Shown: positions 11,714 through 23,700 of the stretch, in pieces
How the letters are laid out: each line of letters begins with the position of its first letter
Numbering within the stretch: the stretch's first letter is position 1
Source of the DNA: Lagopus muta
Lineage: Eukaryota; Chordata; Aves; Galliformes; Phasianidae
Assembly: GCF_023343835.1 (NCBI RefSeq)
Contig: NC_064433.1
Span: 135,745,957-135,809,956, forward strand
DNA: 64,000 bases
Direction of reading: 5' to 3'
The notes under the pieces: generated by a model
What the model saw: only the letters and a program-made list of their open reading frames with translations
What the model was told of the DNA's origin: nothing
Databases searched by the model: none
Translations under genes and position numbers: made by a program

Positions 11714-14700
11714 CTGAAAAACAAAAGCAAGCGTATGAATTGTAACGTATTCTGAAGAAATAAAACTAAGCCAGAGAAAACATCTGGAAATCTCCTGAAC
11801 TCGTGAGTTAATCACAACAGTACAGGTTACCACTTTTATTATCCATAATTCCCCTTTTCCAGAAAAAAAAAATAATAAAAAAAAAGAAGTCTAGGAATAG
11901 GAATTCAGTGGCATTATTTGAAATGCAATAAAATTTGTCAAAACCCAGAAGCAGGCTTCTGGCATACATCCCAAAACTTCAAAGCTGTCTTGCTGATATT
12001 TCTGGAAGTACGTGCACCCACAAAGCTTCTGCAGGTTTTCATACTCCAGGAGTTATGCATAACTTGTGTACAAAAGATCTGCTTCTAAGTGCCACGAGAT
12101 ATTAACAAAATCGCGTCCACAATAAAACAGAAACCTATCAGGAACGGAGAATAATAAACTGACAACATCTGCTATTTACATTATTTAATGTCTATAAATG
12201 AAGAAGATGAGCACATTTATTCTGGTGACTACTTCTGAATGCATCTCTAAAATTTCACAGATTATTCAGGCTTTTGTTTTGGTGCAGAGACAGAAAGAGC
12301 ATCAAGCGAAGCGTGCATCAGATCATACTCTGTAGACAGTGTCATTTTTAGAACCAATTTTATTAATCACTCCTCAGAGAAGTCTGTAACAGGAAGACAA
12401 ATCTAGCATTATGGGACAGCAGCAGACAGGTCACTTCACAAAGCTGATGCAACCTACATTCAAAATCTGAATGCTGCTGCAGCCAATACTATTTCTGGAA
12501 TTCCCTGGCAGAATTTCTCTCCCTCTCTAACTTCTCCCTCTTGCTCTGTTTGTGACCATTCACAGCTTCTTCCTTTCTGATGTCAAAACACAGCAGTTCA
12601 AGTCGAAAACCTTTGTCCCTTCACAGGGGGGGCAGGGGAAAAAAATAAGAAGAATGCTCACAGAATATACAACAATTAGTCTAAATGTTAATTTTAGAGG
12701 CAGAGATCCAAGCATGACAGAATTGCAAGCACAGAACAGAACAGGAACACATTCACGTCTTCTCTAAAAGATGACTAGAATTTGTGTTACAAAAGTGAAG
12801 ATTTTTCTATTGCTATCTGTGATGACTAACAGCACTTACTTTTTGCGGTCCTTGTCTCTCTTCAAGCTAACAGGAGTAGAGACCATTGGCTGTGTTTGGA
12901 GTAATTCAGCATTAGCTTTCTTCATGTTAAACAGAGCGATTTCTTCCTCTAAAGCTTTTCTCTTCTTCTCTAATTTCAGTTTCTCCTCTTGATGCACGAG
13001 CATAAGATGTTCAAACTTAGCCTGTATCTGTTGAAAGCACAGAAAATGCATTTCCAACTAGTAACACAAGGTGGCGATATCACAATACAAAAGCACTGCA
13101 ATTACAGTAAAAACCACCTCAGCTAATGTTAAAACTACAAAAAAATGCATTCTTTCCCAAAAATCAGCAATCCAGAAGAATATATCGGATTTATATTGTA
13201 TTTTCCTATGGATGCCAGGCTACCACACACAAAAAATGAGGGTTGAAATGATGGAAAATGCTACATTAGTATTAGATCTATTGCAGGATGTACCTTTCTT
13301 AGATCAAAAACAAGGATTCCTTTAGAGAGGAAACAAAAATATTAAATCAGAAAGTGTCAAGCAGAATCCACTTTCCTTAAACCAGGCAGGCAAGAAACCA
13401 CGTACACTTCTTTTATATATGGTATGTGTTTTAATATGTTCATTAATTACATGTATGCATTAATGTGTACACACACAATTAGGTTGGGGAGTTACTTGTC
13501 ACCTGCCAGAAGTTAACTGCTTTTCTGCAACCAAAAATCTTTAGGGTTTTTTTGATGTATTAATGGATTCTGGCCTTGGATGTATTTGACCTGTTAAAAC
13601 ACACTTGTGTAATTGTGCATGGTAACCAGGGAGTACCGCCTGCCTCTCTTTCTCACCTCCCACCTACCCCTGCTTTGGTGTCCTTCTGACCAGCTGGATC
13701 AAGATGCTCATCTGGCTGAAAACTATAACCCTACCAAAATACTCTTGGATTTCAACTACGCCATTTCTCTGATCCAACCAATAACATTAAACACGTAGAA
13801 GCTACATGCACAGCTTCAGACTCAAGTGAACTCAAGTGCTTGCGGAGGCACAAAGCTTGTGCCCCTGAATTATGTCAATATAGAATCACAGAATCCTTAG
13901 AGTTGGAAGGACATTTAAAGGTCATGTGTTCTAAGTCCCCTGCAATGAACAAGGACATGCACAGCTCCATCAGGTTGCCTTGGGGCTGATCCAGCCTCGC
14001 CTTGGAAGTCTCCAGGATGGGGCATCCACCACCTCTCTGGGCAACCTGTTCCAGCATACAGAAGTTGTATGACTCAATCTTAGTGCAGCTATAGAGGTAC
14101 AAAAGTCAGATTTATTTCCATCTTGCACAAAGAAAGAGCAAAAATAATACTGTAAAAATATATCAGTATGCCTATCCTATACAATAGAGCTGTCAGGTTT
14201 TATAGATGTGTCTATACTATGTATACTATTCATCATTTATTTCATTACTACAGTTAATCCAATGCATTGCAATAAAAAAAATAACTCAGGGTAGAAAACA
14301 TAAGGTCCTAAAGCAATTGTACCACTCCAGAGCAGTAATTCTGCACATTGTAAGTACAAGTTTCCTCTAAATGAAGGACACAAAAGCCATCCTGAGTACA
14401 ATGGAAACTCCTGTTTTTCTCTTATTTCCATATACACATACACACTTCCAGGAGAACAAGCAGCAGCAGGGTATATGACAAATGTTCTTTGCAAGTGACT
14501 GCATTATTGTTTTCTGACATCAGGAACTGGGAAAATAAATATCCATAATTCAACTGCAATATGCAGAGCTCACAGAAACTGCACGGTATAAAGCACAGAA
14601 GGAAAAACATCAAAGGGTATCACAGATAATGTGTAAAACTTAGCTGTGTCTATTTTGAACACAAACAAGTATTATTCCAATTGGACAGCCTCCTACTGAG

Positions 14701-17700
14701 AATGACTGAACCTGATACTCTCCACCACTAGCACAGGGGACTACACAGGTTTAGAAAATACAGTATATTAAGTCTCCTTTGTACTTAAAACGTGCATCTG
14801 AACCTACTATTATTGTAATAGAAGAACGAGCCCCTTCAATCTGCAGGTGAGAAGAACTCATGGGACATGGCAGGAAGGGATCTCAGACATCAATATTTTT
14901 GTTTAATGTCTCACCACAAAACTCAATTCTATTGTAATGGACAAAAAATAATAACTGTAATTGCATGATTCATTAGTGACGAGGCCATGGCTAACTGTCA
15001 TAAATTGCTGCAGTGTGACTTTTAGAGGCCCCAACAGACAGGTTACTCTTCCAGCAACCTAAGCCTGAAAAGCACCTGCTGTGCTGATATAACAAACACA
15101 TCACCATTATATACATCACCATATTCCTTCCTACTGTCTTGTCCCAGCTATCAACTAAACATGCTGCACACCATAACCTCTCTCATTCCATAAAAGTTTG
15201 CCATTTATTTCTGAGCATCTAATCAACGTGCTAAGCTAATCTTTGTAGTCAATCTGCTTTTGATTTTAAGCATTACTGCCACCGACTAGAAAATCAACTA
15301 GTTGATTAGAAGATCAACTAGTTGTGATTTTAATAAGAACTGTTCCATATCTCAGCACACAAACTCACGACAGACCAGCACACTTACTCGTTGCTCTGCT
15401 TCTTTCAATACTGCTTCTTTCTCCTTCACTCTCTGCACAAACTTCTGCCTCGTCTCCTCCTCTCTTCGTTGCAGCTCAAGGTAGAACTTGCGCCTCTTTG
15501 CCTCATAGGCTTCCTGCAGACTGAAGTCCAAAAACATAAGCAGGTCTCCAGCAAACTGTTCAATTCAGTGTGAAAAACTAACAATCTGGAACGTTATTTA
15601 AACAAATCAAATGCATCTGAGATATAAAGTATCATAGTTCTCCATGTAATAATTCATAGACTTCAGTAGAAACAGGTTTCTGAGTTTTCTTAGCTTTAAG
15701 TAAATAACCTTGCAAAACCAAAAAATATCAAAGCTAACAGTACTTTACTTTTCAAAGTAAATAAAGCACTTGAGAAATCTCACATTCTAGTTGTAACTTT
15801 CAAATACAAATTATTCTCACTGGAGGCAGAAGTTAGGTATTAATCAAGACACTGAAATTGTGAGAAAAATCCTCCCAAAATTTCCACATTGTGAAACCTC
15901 AGCCTTAACACAGGACGTTACAAACACAGTGCATCTGGATGTAACTACTGATTGCTCACTCATTATGTCATTTACTCATCTAGATGCATGTCAGACATTT
16001 TCTCCAGGAGAATACTGTGCGAAACCATATTGAAAGCTTTGAGGAAATCCAGAATGGTGACGTGAACCGGTTCCCTTCGGTCAGCTGAGTGGGTAACCTT
16101 GTCATAAAAGGCCATAAGTTTGTTAAACAGGACTTTACCCTGTAAGCCCATGTTGGCTGTGACCCGTGACTGTGCTGTCTTTCAGGTGTTTGTCAATGAC
16201 TCCCACAGTAATACTCTCCACAGTTTTGCCAGGCCCTGAAGTGAGATGGACAGGTCTGTAGATACCAGGGTCTTCCTTCTTGCCCTTCTTGAAAACTGGA
16301 AGAATGTGAGCCAGTTTCCAGTCCCAAGGTCATTATAAAATAATTGAGACAGATCCCACGATGACATCCTCGAGCACTCCCAGTATTCCACGTTCTTCCT
16401 TCCACTTTTTCCAAACTTACTTAATAGACATTGCAATATGCAAGACAATTTTCTTTCCATTGAAAAACAGGTACTCAAAATTGAGAAATTTCCTTTGTAT
16501 CCACACGTACCATAGCAAATTAAAATATGCTGATAATTCACACAAATACTATCACATAGTTGATATTTCAGGGTATATACCACCACTTTCTGCCAGCAAA
16601 GCTCTGCTTGGGAAAAAAGGAATACAGCCTGTGTACGCCTGTATCTCCTATCCCAAAGAACATGGTAACTTCAAAAAGCAGGGCACAGTAACTTCAAAAA
16701 GCATACCTGTTTAGTGCTACAAATTCTTTCAATAAAACTTTTGCAACTTCTCTAAATCACATAATTCCACAAAAGCAAACATGGAGGATCAGAGCTGCAA
16801 TTATGGTTATAATAAAACCAAAAGGATCTCTCCAGTTTCTTGCAGGGGAAAAGGACACGCAGAAACATCAGAACAATTCCTTCTTTAACCTGGGGCTGCT
16901 CTTGTAAACCATTCAATACTTCCTTAAAACTGACTAGCCAGCCTCTCAGATATCCCCAATTACTATTACTTTGCTTGCTGTCTTTCACGCCCTTCACTCT
17001 GAAGTAAAATACATTTATATGTATATATTTCTTACATTAAAAACATACATAAAATACTCAACATTGCTTTATATTCTTTACTGCTTTATATTAGTTATTT
17101 AAAATTAAATGCATTATACACACTCTTTTGTACTGAGTTTGAAGTCTCACTCTTAGTTTTTAACAATTTTTACTGAAAGGATTTATAAATGGAGAGACGA
17201 CACAGGACATCTAAAAACTCAATTATTTAGAGCAACAGGAAGCTGAAATCTCTTTCTTCTGTATTTTAAGATGACTGAACAGTTTCCCAATCCTAAAATC
17301 ACTTACTTTTATTCAAAATATAACCTAAGGAGACAGAATAATCATCTTGAAATTGCACGTGCAGACTTCTGTAAGATCACAAAGTAAAAAAGTTCTTTTC
17401 CTATCCAACAATATCTGAGTGATACTTTGCAACTGAATGATTTCAGCAGGACAACATTCTGCTTTGGTTTGATTTGTTGTTGTTGTTTCGTGTTGTTTTG
17501 TTTTTTTTTAAATCAATGTCGGTCTTAGCCTTGTATCTGCCACTTGAAATACGGACATGGTTTTCACACCACCTTTGAGTTCAGACAGCACATGCAGTAA
17601 CAATAAAGCTACAGCACAGGTTATTCAAGTGCCAGCAGCCTTGCTGTGTGTCAGCTGTGCTAACAAGCACTTTGCCTTTGGGTGTAGTGCAGCAAAAAAG

Positions 17701-20700
17701 CTAAAGCAAAAACTTGACTAAACTAACACGCTGCAGTTGCATCTTTATTTCAGTATGTGGACATCTTCAGACTCAATCTAAGCTAGTTTATCAGATAAAA
17801 TCAGTAAAGGAGAAGTCTTGATATCAGTAATAGATTAACCTCGCAGACATTGGGTTTACCACACAATCAAATTACATGTTTAAAACTATGAAAAATTAAT
17901 TTAAAAAAATTATCATGCATTCTCTCATTGGTTGGACCTCAATAATTTTATACCTTGTACTCTGTGAAGAAAGCCTTTGCTTTACTAACCCATGACATGG
18001 CTCCCAACAACACTTATCACCTACCTTTCTACAGGAGAAAAACTGTCATGTATAGCTTTCTTATTTGCATAAGGCTTCCAACATGGAAGTCCAAAAATAA
18101 AGATGCAAATCAGGCACAATCTGTTCGTAAACTGAGACTCTAACTGAAGTGAAATTCATAGCTTGGTGGAACACAACTGTTGTGTGTTTTGTTGACTCTG
18201 GATAAGAAAGACACTCAAACTGTTCTGCAGTTTGTTCATTTAAAACTTAAAACGATTTTCAAGTTTCAAAAATATTCCTGGAACTTTCTATATAACATTT
18301 CAATACCAGTGAAAGTGTATCGTAAAAAAAAAGTTAACTAGTAGCAGGTATCACTAGCACAGTCCCTTGACTCAGTGGACTATGTTGCTGTGAAGCAACA
18401 TTTAGGATGTGGCAGATCTAAATAATTACCATCTTCCCAACAAAGGCTTGAAAAAAACCCATGTATTTTGGCTGGAGTTCAGTCTTCCCATACAGAGGTT
18501 AAAGTATTTAGCTCGAATGCAAGGATCAACACTCGGTCAGATGAACTCCAAATCCAGGGGACTTCTTGAGGAAGTCTAATAGGCTTTTAGATACGTTGTT
18601 TTCCTTCCTTAGAAAAGACAATTTGAATCATACAAATGATCCTCTACATGGGAACTTCTGATTGAATCCTTCCTGTTCTCCTTGCATCCTCAAAACAGAC
18701 TGAAAACAAACCTGTTTTTGTTCTATCACTGCAAGGTCTGAATACTCCAGTTTTAGAGAGTAATAAGAGAAGGTACTTCACATACTGAGAAACTGAAGCA
18801 TTTAAGATGAAGAAACTGTACCTTCTGAACACAGAAAAACAACTACACTAGAGAATAATTAACATCAGAGAATCAGAACATGCAAGCAAACAGCTCAAAT
18901 ATCAACCTTTTTTCAACACTCTTGCCTATCATTTTTCTTCTTTCCAAACCAGGAGAGCTCCCTGAGGCAATAACACAGTTTGCAATCAAAAAGTGGACTA
19001 ACAAAATACCCAAATTCAATAATTTAATAGTCCTCTCCTCCCCTGCAAACATCTAAGCTTTCCAGACACACATATTTTGACATTTGTTTGGCTGGAAGCA
19101 GTCTTCATATCTAATTGCTGTTTCCTACCGTCCCAAACTTCTCCGTTCTAGGCGTCTCAGCAGTCATCTCTTGCTGAGAATGATTTGAATCTAGGAGTTT
19201 GACAACTTTGCAGTCTAAGATTTCCTAGTGGAAGTAACTAGACCATCAAAATGGCAGGACTGGACAGCCCACACACACACACACACAAAAGAAGGTCTTC
19301 AAGTGTCCCATAAAAAATAAAATTCAATAATGGTTTGGGGTTTTTTTCCACATGGAAGAGTTGAAGCCTTTATGGATGTCCAACTGTAACCCATCCCAGA
19401 AGGTACCTGAAAATCCAAGAATTACTGACGTTGCTTTGCACCGACATACAGTTTTGGATGAATAAACTACCATTGCGTTTTTAAATCCAAAAGAGTTGTA
19501 CAAGAACTCCACAAGTAGCTTTTGTACTTCATGCCAAAAAACAGGGCACGTTACCTCCTCAAGTGTCAATGTTTAAATGCTACAAACATCAGTGCTGTAA
19601 CATTTTCTGAAGCTCTCATAAAGCAATCCAACTCAGATTATCAAATTCAGCATGTAGGCAGCTACATCACAGGCATAAAATGTGACTTTTCAATATGAAT
19701 TCCGATCACTATATAAGACATGAAATTCTAACACTCATATACTGCTATTTGTATTATTTGTAAACTAAAACTAAACCTCTTACAATTCCTGAGCATGTAA
19801 CTGTAAACATCTTAAAGGACAAACAGCCCCTATTGTGACAGAAACTTACATCTGCAAGTCAGAAATACAATACCTATTGAGCTTCCTCTATGGACAGTGG
19901 CATTTTTCCATCACACACTGACCATAACGCACTTCATGGTTTCATCAGCAGCTTCATAAAGCACCTTATGGATGAGGTTACTAATTGTGTCACATACAGA
20001 TCTGCTATATTCTCTTCCCTTTTTATGGTATCATAAAATGTCTCTCACAAATGACCAAATGCCTTCCCTTTCAGACCTCAGTGTCTTTCACCGTGCCACA
20101 CAACTAAGGGACAAACATTCTAGATCAGGTCCCACTTGTTTCTTCCTTTCTCTGTCAACTGGGGAAAAAGTTTATGTTGCTGGATTTGCATGCAATACTA
20201 TTCTTATCCTTCCAAAATAGTTATATTTCCAACAGACATGATTTTCCAAAACTAATTCTTAAAGAGTGCTGTCTTGCCCCAGCACTCTTAATAAGCTGAC
20301 ATTTAGTGGCCTATGCATAAAAATTACACACCAGAGGGAAGTAATCTTTTCTGTAACTTCACTAAATCAACTTCACACATGTAAAATACTATGACATTCT
20401 GATGTCAAAGTAGACCATCCTGCTACTTTACGTAGTTAACATAGTGTCAACTGTTTAAAGGTTCTGCAAAGACAACTCTTGTATTTGTGGAAAAAAGTGT
20501 AGTTCTGTGGACATTTATTTTTTTTTATTTAAGAATTCTTAGTTTGAAATGGCTGTACATTGTGAAATTCAAGTTCAGGAAAGCAAAAGGTACTGCAGTC
20601 AATATCCCCATGAACAAATCTATACGCTTTCCTTTGACAAAGAAAATAAGGTATCAGCTGTTAGCGTGTGTTCTCAAACCCAATGAAAAGTCTATGGTCA

Positions 20701-23700
20701 ATTACAGTGAGCTTTAAACCTCATTCACCTTTGGTCTCTATGTATGAAAAGGATTTATTTCTTTCTTTTTAAGTCAAGAGAAATGTCACAGTGATTCATG
20801 GTCAGCTTAAGATCTAAATTAACTACTCAAGCATGCCTTGGCATTAAGGTTTCAGAAAGTGCCCATATCCAGCATCCTCCTTGATACATTCTTCTTATTT
20901 AATGATCACCTTGAACAATATAGAAATCAGACTTAGTGAAAGAAATGCTGTTCCATCAACAATATGAGTTAAAGTAACTGCAACTTCTTTAGAACTTCTG
21001 CACAAAGTAAAGCTGAAAGCAAAGAATTTAAGCTGCTAAAAACAATCTGAAGGGAAGCTATTTCTACCAGAACATTTAAATACGTTCTGAATCGCTATGT
21101 GAAACAAGTTAAAAATCCAACTGGTTCCAAGTATTAGAAACTGTTTTTAATGCAAATCCATACTTTGTTTTCATGCCTGGTTTAAGCTGGAATTTTCCAC
21201 AGTGACTATGTGGTAACAGCACTCTGCTAAATCATGAAGACTTTGAAGATTCCCAAAGCATGAGCTTCTCCCCATCAGGATGATAACAATTTGCACACTT
21301 ACAAAATACAGCTCTACATATGAAATGACCAAAGGAAGTTGGAAGAAAGAGAGGAAGGATTTGAAAATAACAGATTAAACAAACTGGATATAGAAATTAG
21401 AAGTACTTCCTACAGAAAACAGCTTTACTGCACGAACAGCTGAGTGTCTCTAACCCTTTGCTTTACTCCACTCTGGAACAACCTGCAAATAACAACTTCT
21501 TACAGTATAATAAGAGATATCTTGACCCAAAAAGGCTAAATGTTTGTTATTACAGAAGATAATGAAGGAAGTAAACAGTGTAAACAATGATTTTGTACAA
21601 GTTCTTGCTTCAGCTCCTGCTGAATTTTAAGTGCAGCCAAACCATTGCTTGAATCAGACATTACTAGAGAAAAAGTAAAACAGCATTATTTCTATAATGA
21701 TAACATTCCAGAAGGCATACAATGTACATACCTCTGAAAAATGGATATTCTCCCCAGTGAAAATTAAAATGCTCAAGTTTTTTTTTAAAAACAGATGTAT
21801 TTCAGAAATAGAGCTTGTATGCCTGTAAAAGCCATGCTCATATAAACTCATATACTGTTCCATGAAAATAAATGAATGAACATATGTGTACTTACACTGA
21901 TTTAGAAAAAAATAATAACATATAAACATTCTCTCTCTCTCATAAGAACTGTTCTAACTATGAATCTTGTTTGGTATTGTGCTGATACAGTCAAATATGC
22001 AATGAATGAAAGTGGAAAGCCAGTGCTGTATACAGAATCACAGAATGGCCCGGGTTGGAAGGGACCTCAGGATCATGAATCTCCAACCCCCCTGCCACAT
22101 GCAGGGCCACCAACCTCCCCATTTAATACTAGACCAGGCTGCCCAGGGCCCCATCCAACCTGGCCTTGAGCATCTCCAGGGACGGGGCATCTACAATCTC
22201 TGCGGGCAGGCTGTTCCAGCACCTCACCACTCTCTCTGTAAAGAACTTAATGTACAATAAGACTCTTACCTTACTGGCTTGTTCTCAGGGTCAGTGTCTC
22301 TGAAGCCCATCTCCTGCAGTCTGCAGCGCCTGTACAGCTCATAATGGCGTGTGTGAGTCTGCTCTATTAAATCTTCCATATTTGTGCAAATAAGCATCTC
22401 ACGGAGCTTCACAAAGTCACAGTGGTTCTCATTTTCCACTAATCAGTCAAAAGAGGGATCATCATACACAAGTATAGAAATTGTCAAAATATATTTTAAA
22501 TACCATTGAGATCCTTCTATTTTGTTTACTGACTACACTTCTAGGAAAAAGGATCTGTACTTCTTATACCTCCTGCACTTTCTTGTGATTTCTAACACAC
22601 AAATTGAAGCACTAACCGTATGTACCACTGAACATGTTCCAGTATGTCCTGATTTCACATTTGAATTGAGCAACTATTAATTTCTCTTTTTCTCTTCTGA
22701 CAATCAGGAAACCTTACAATCTGCTAATGCTAGAGGCACTGCCATAATATCAACCAACCCAAATATCACATACAGCATGATATGGCTTGATTCCAGGAAA
22801 GCATCAATGTTGGAACTGCAGACTTCAAATATGAATTTCTAAATTCTCTAAGCTGCTTATACAAAATACAATTGATATGACAGTAGTGGCTAATAACAGA
22901 TCATGTGAATATCAATGAATCTTACAATTAAAAAAGACCATAAAAATATGCAGGTCACTCCAAAAGTAACAACTTTTATTTATTTCCATGGAAATGACAA
23001 CAAATACAAGGAGCACAATAACACTATTTGAGAGAGCCCATCCTCAGCTCCAAAACACTCTTTCTCAGCATAGACAACACCAGTAGCTATGCACTTTCAC
23101 CAGTTATAAACAAGACCCTATGTGCCATGCCTGTAAAAATGTACATCAGCAGGGGTGACCCACTGCTTCACAGCTGCTGTAATGGCAGTTGCTAAGAAAA
23201 TGTTGCCCACAAAATCCATATTTTGTCAGCGTGAACGGATGGAAGTCAGAAGGTGCCAAATCCGAACTATATGGTGAGTGGGGTTATCTTTTTCTCTAGA
23301 AGTTCAAGGCTTCAGCTTAGTCAGCAACTGCAGTGTAGCCATCGGTTGACGGTTTGCTCAGGCTCCAGGAAATCCAGAAGGAACAACCCTTTCCTATTGA
23401 AAAGACACTGCACATCACTTTACCCGCTGTGTCTTGAACCTTCTCTTTGATAGGGAATTCACATCACCACCCCATGGATTGCTATTTTGACTCCAGCTCA
23501 TAGCAGTGGCACCACATCTCATAACTGGAAATGATGTGACCCAGGAAACTGTCACCTTAAGCCCAGTATTGGTTCAGTAGGTCCCGACAAACTTGCATAC
23601 TGTGTTCTTTCTGTCCCTGTTTGAGCATTTGTGGGAACCACAGGGCGCACACTTTGCGTTATTCCAATATTGCCACCATCACTGAAGCTGATACTCAGTT

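Larger units (their letters stand above)
13028..15387 (-). other. SEPTIN10: SEPTIN10 intron 8
   Basis: 2.4 kb. It holds one CR1 fragment (13879-14057) and a paired palindrome at 15290-15332. Otherwise AT-rich with nothing recognised. Confidence 0.85.
15521..22269 (-). other. SEPTIN10: SEPTIN10 intron 7
   Basis: 6.7 kb. It contains a LINE reverse-transcriptase relic (about 15975-16410), a CA repeat (19270-19286) and a CR1 copy (22032-22248). The rest is AT-rich unique-looking sequence. Confidence 0.85.

Noticed and set aside
22006-22260. Proline-rich ORFs at CR1 copies (also 37071-37358 and 59974-60246)
   Set aside because: The same reversed CR1 3' UTR translated three times; explained by repeat sequence.
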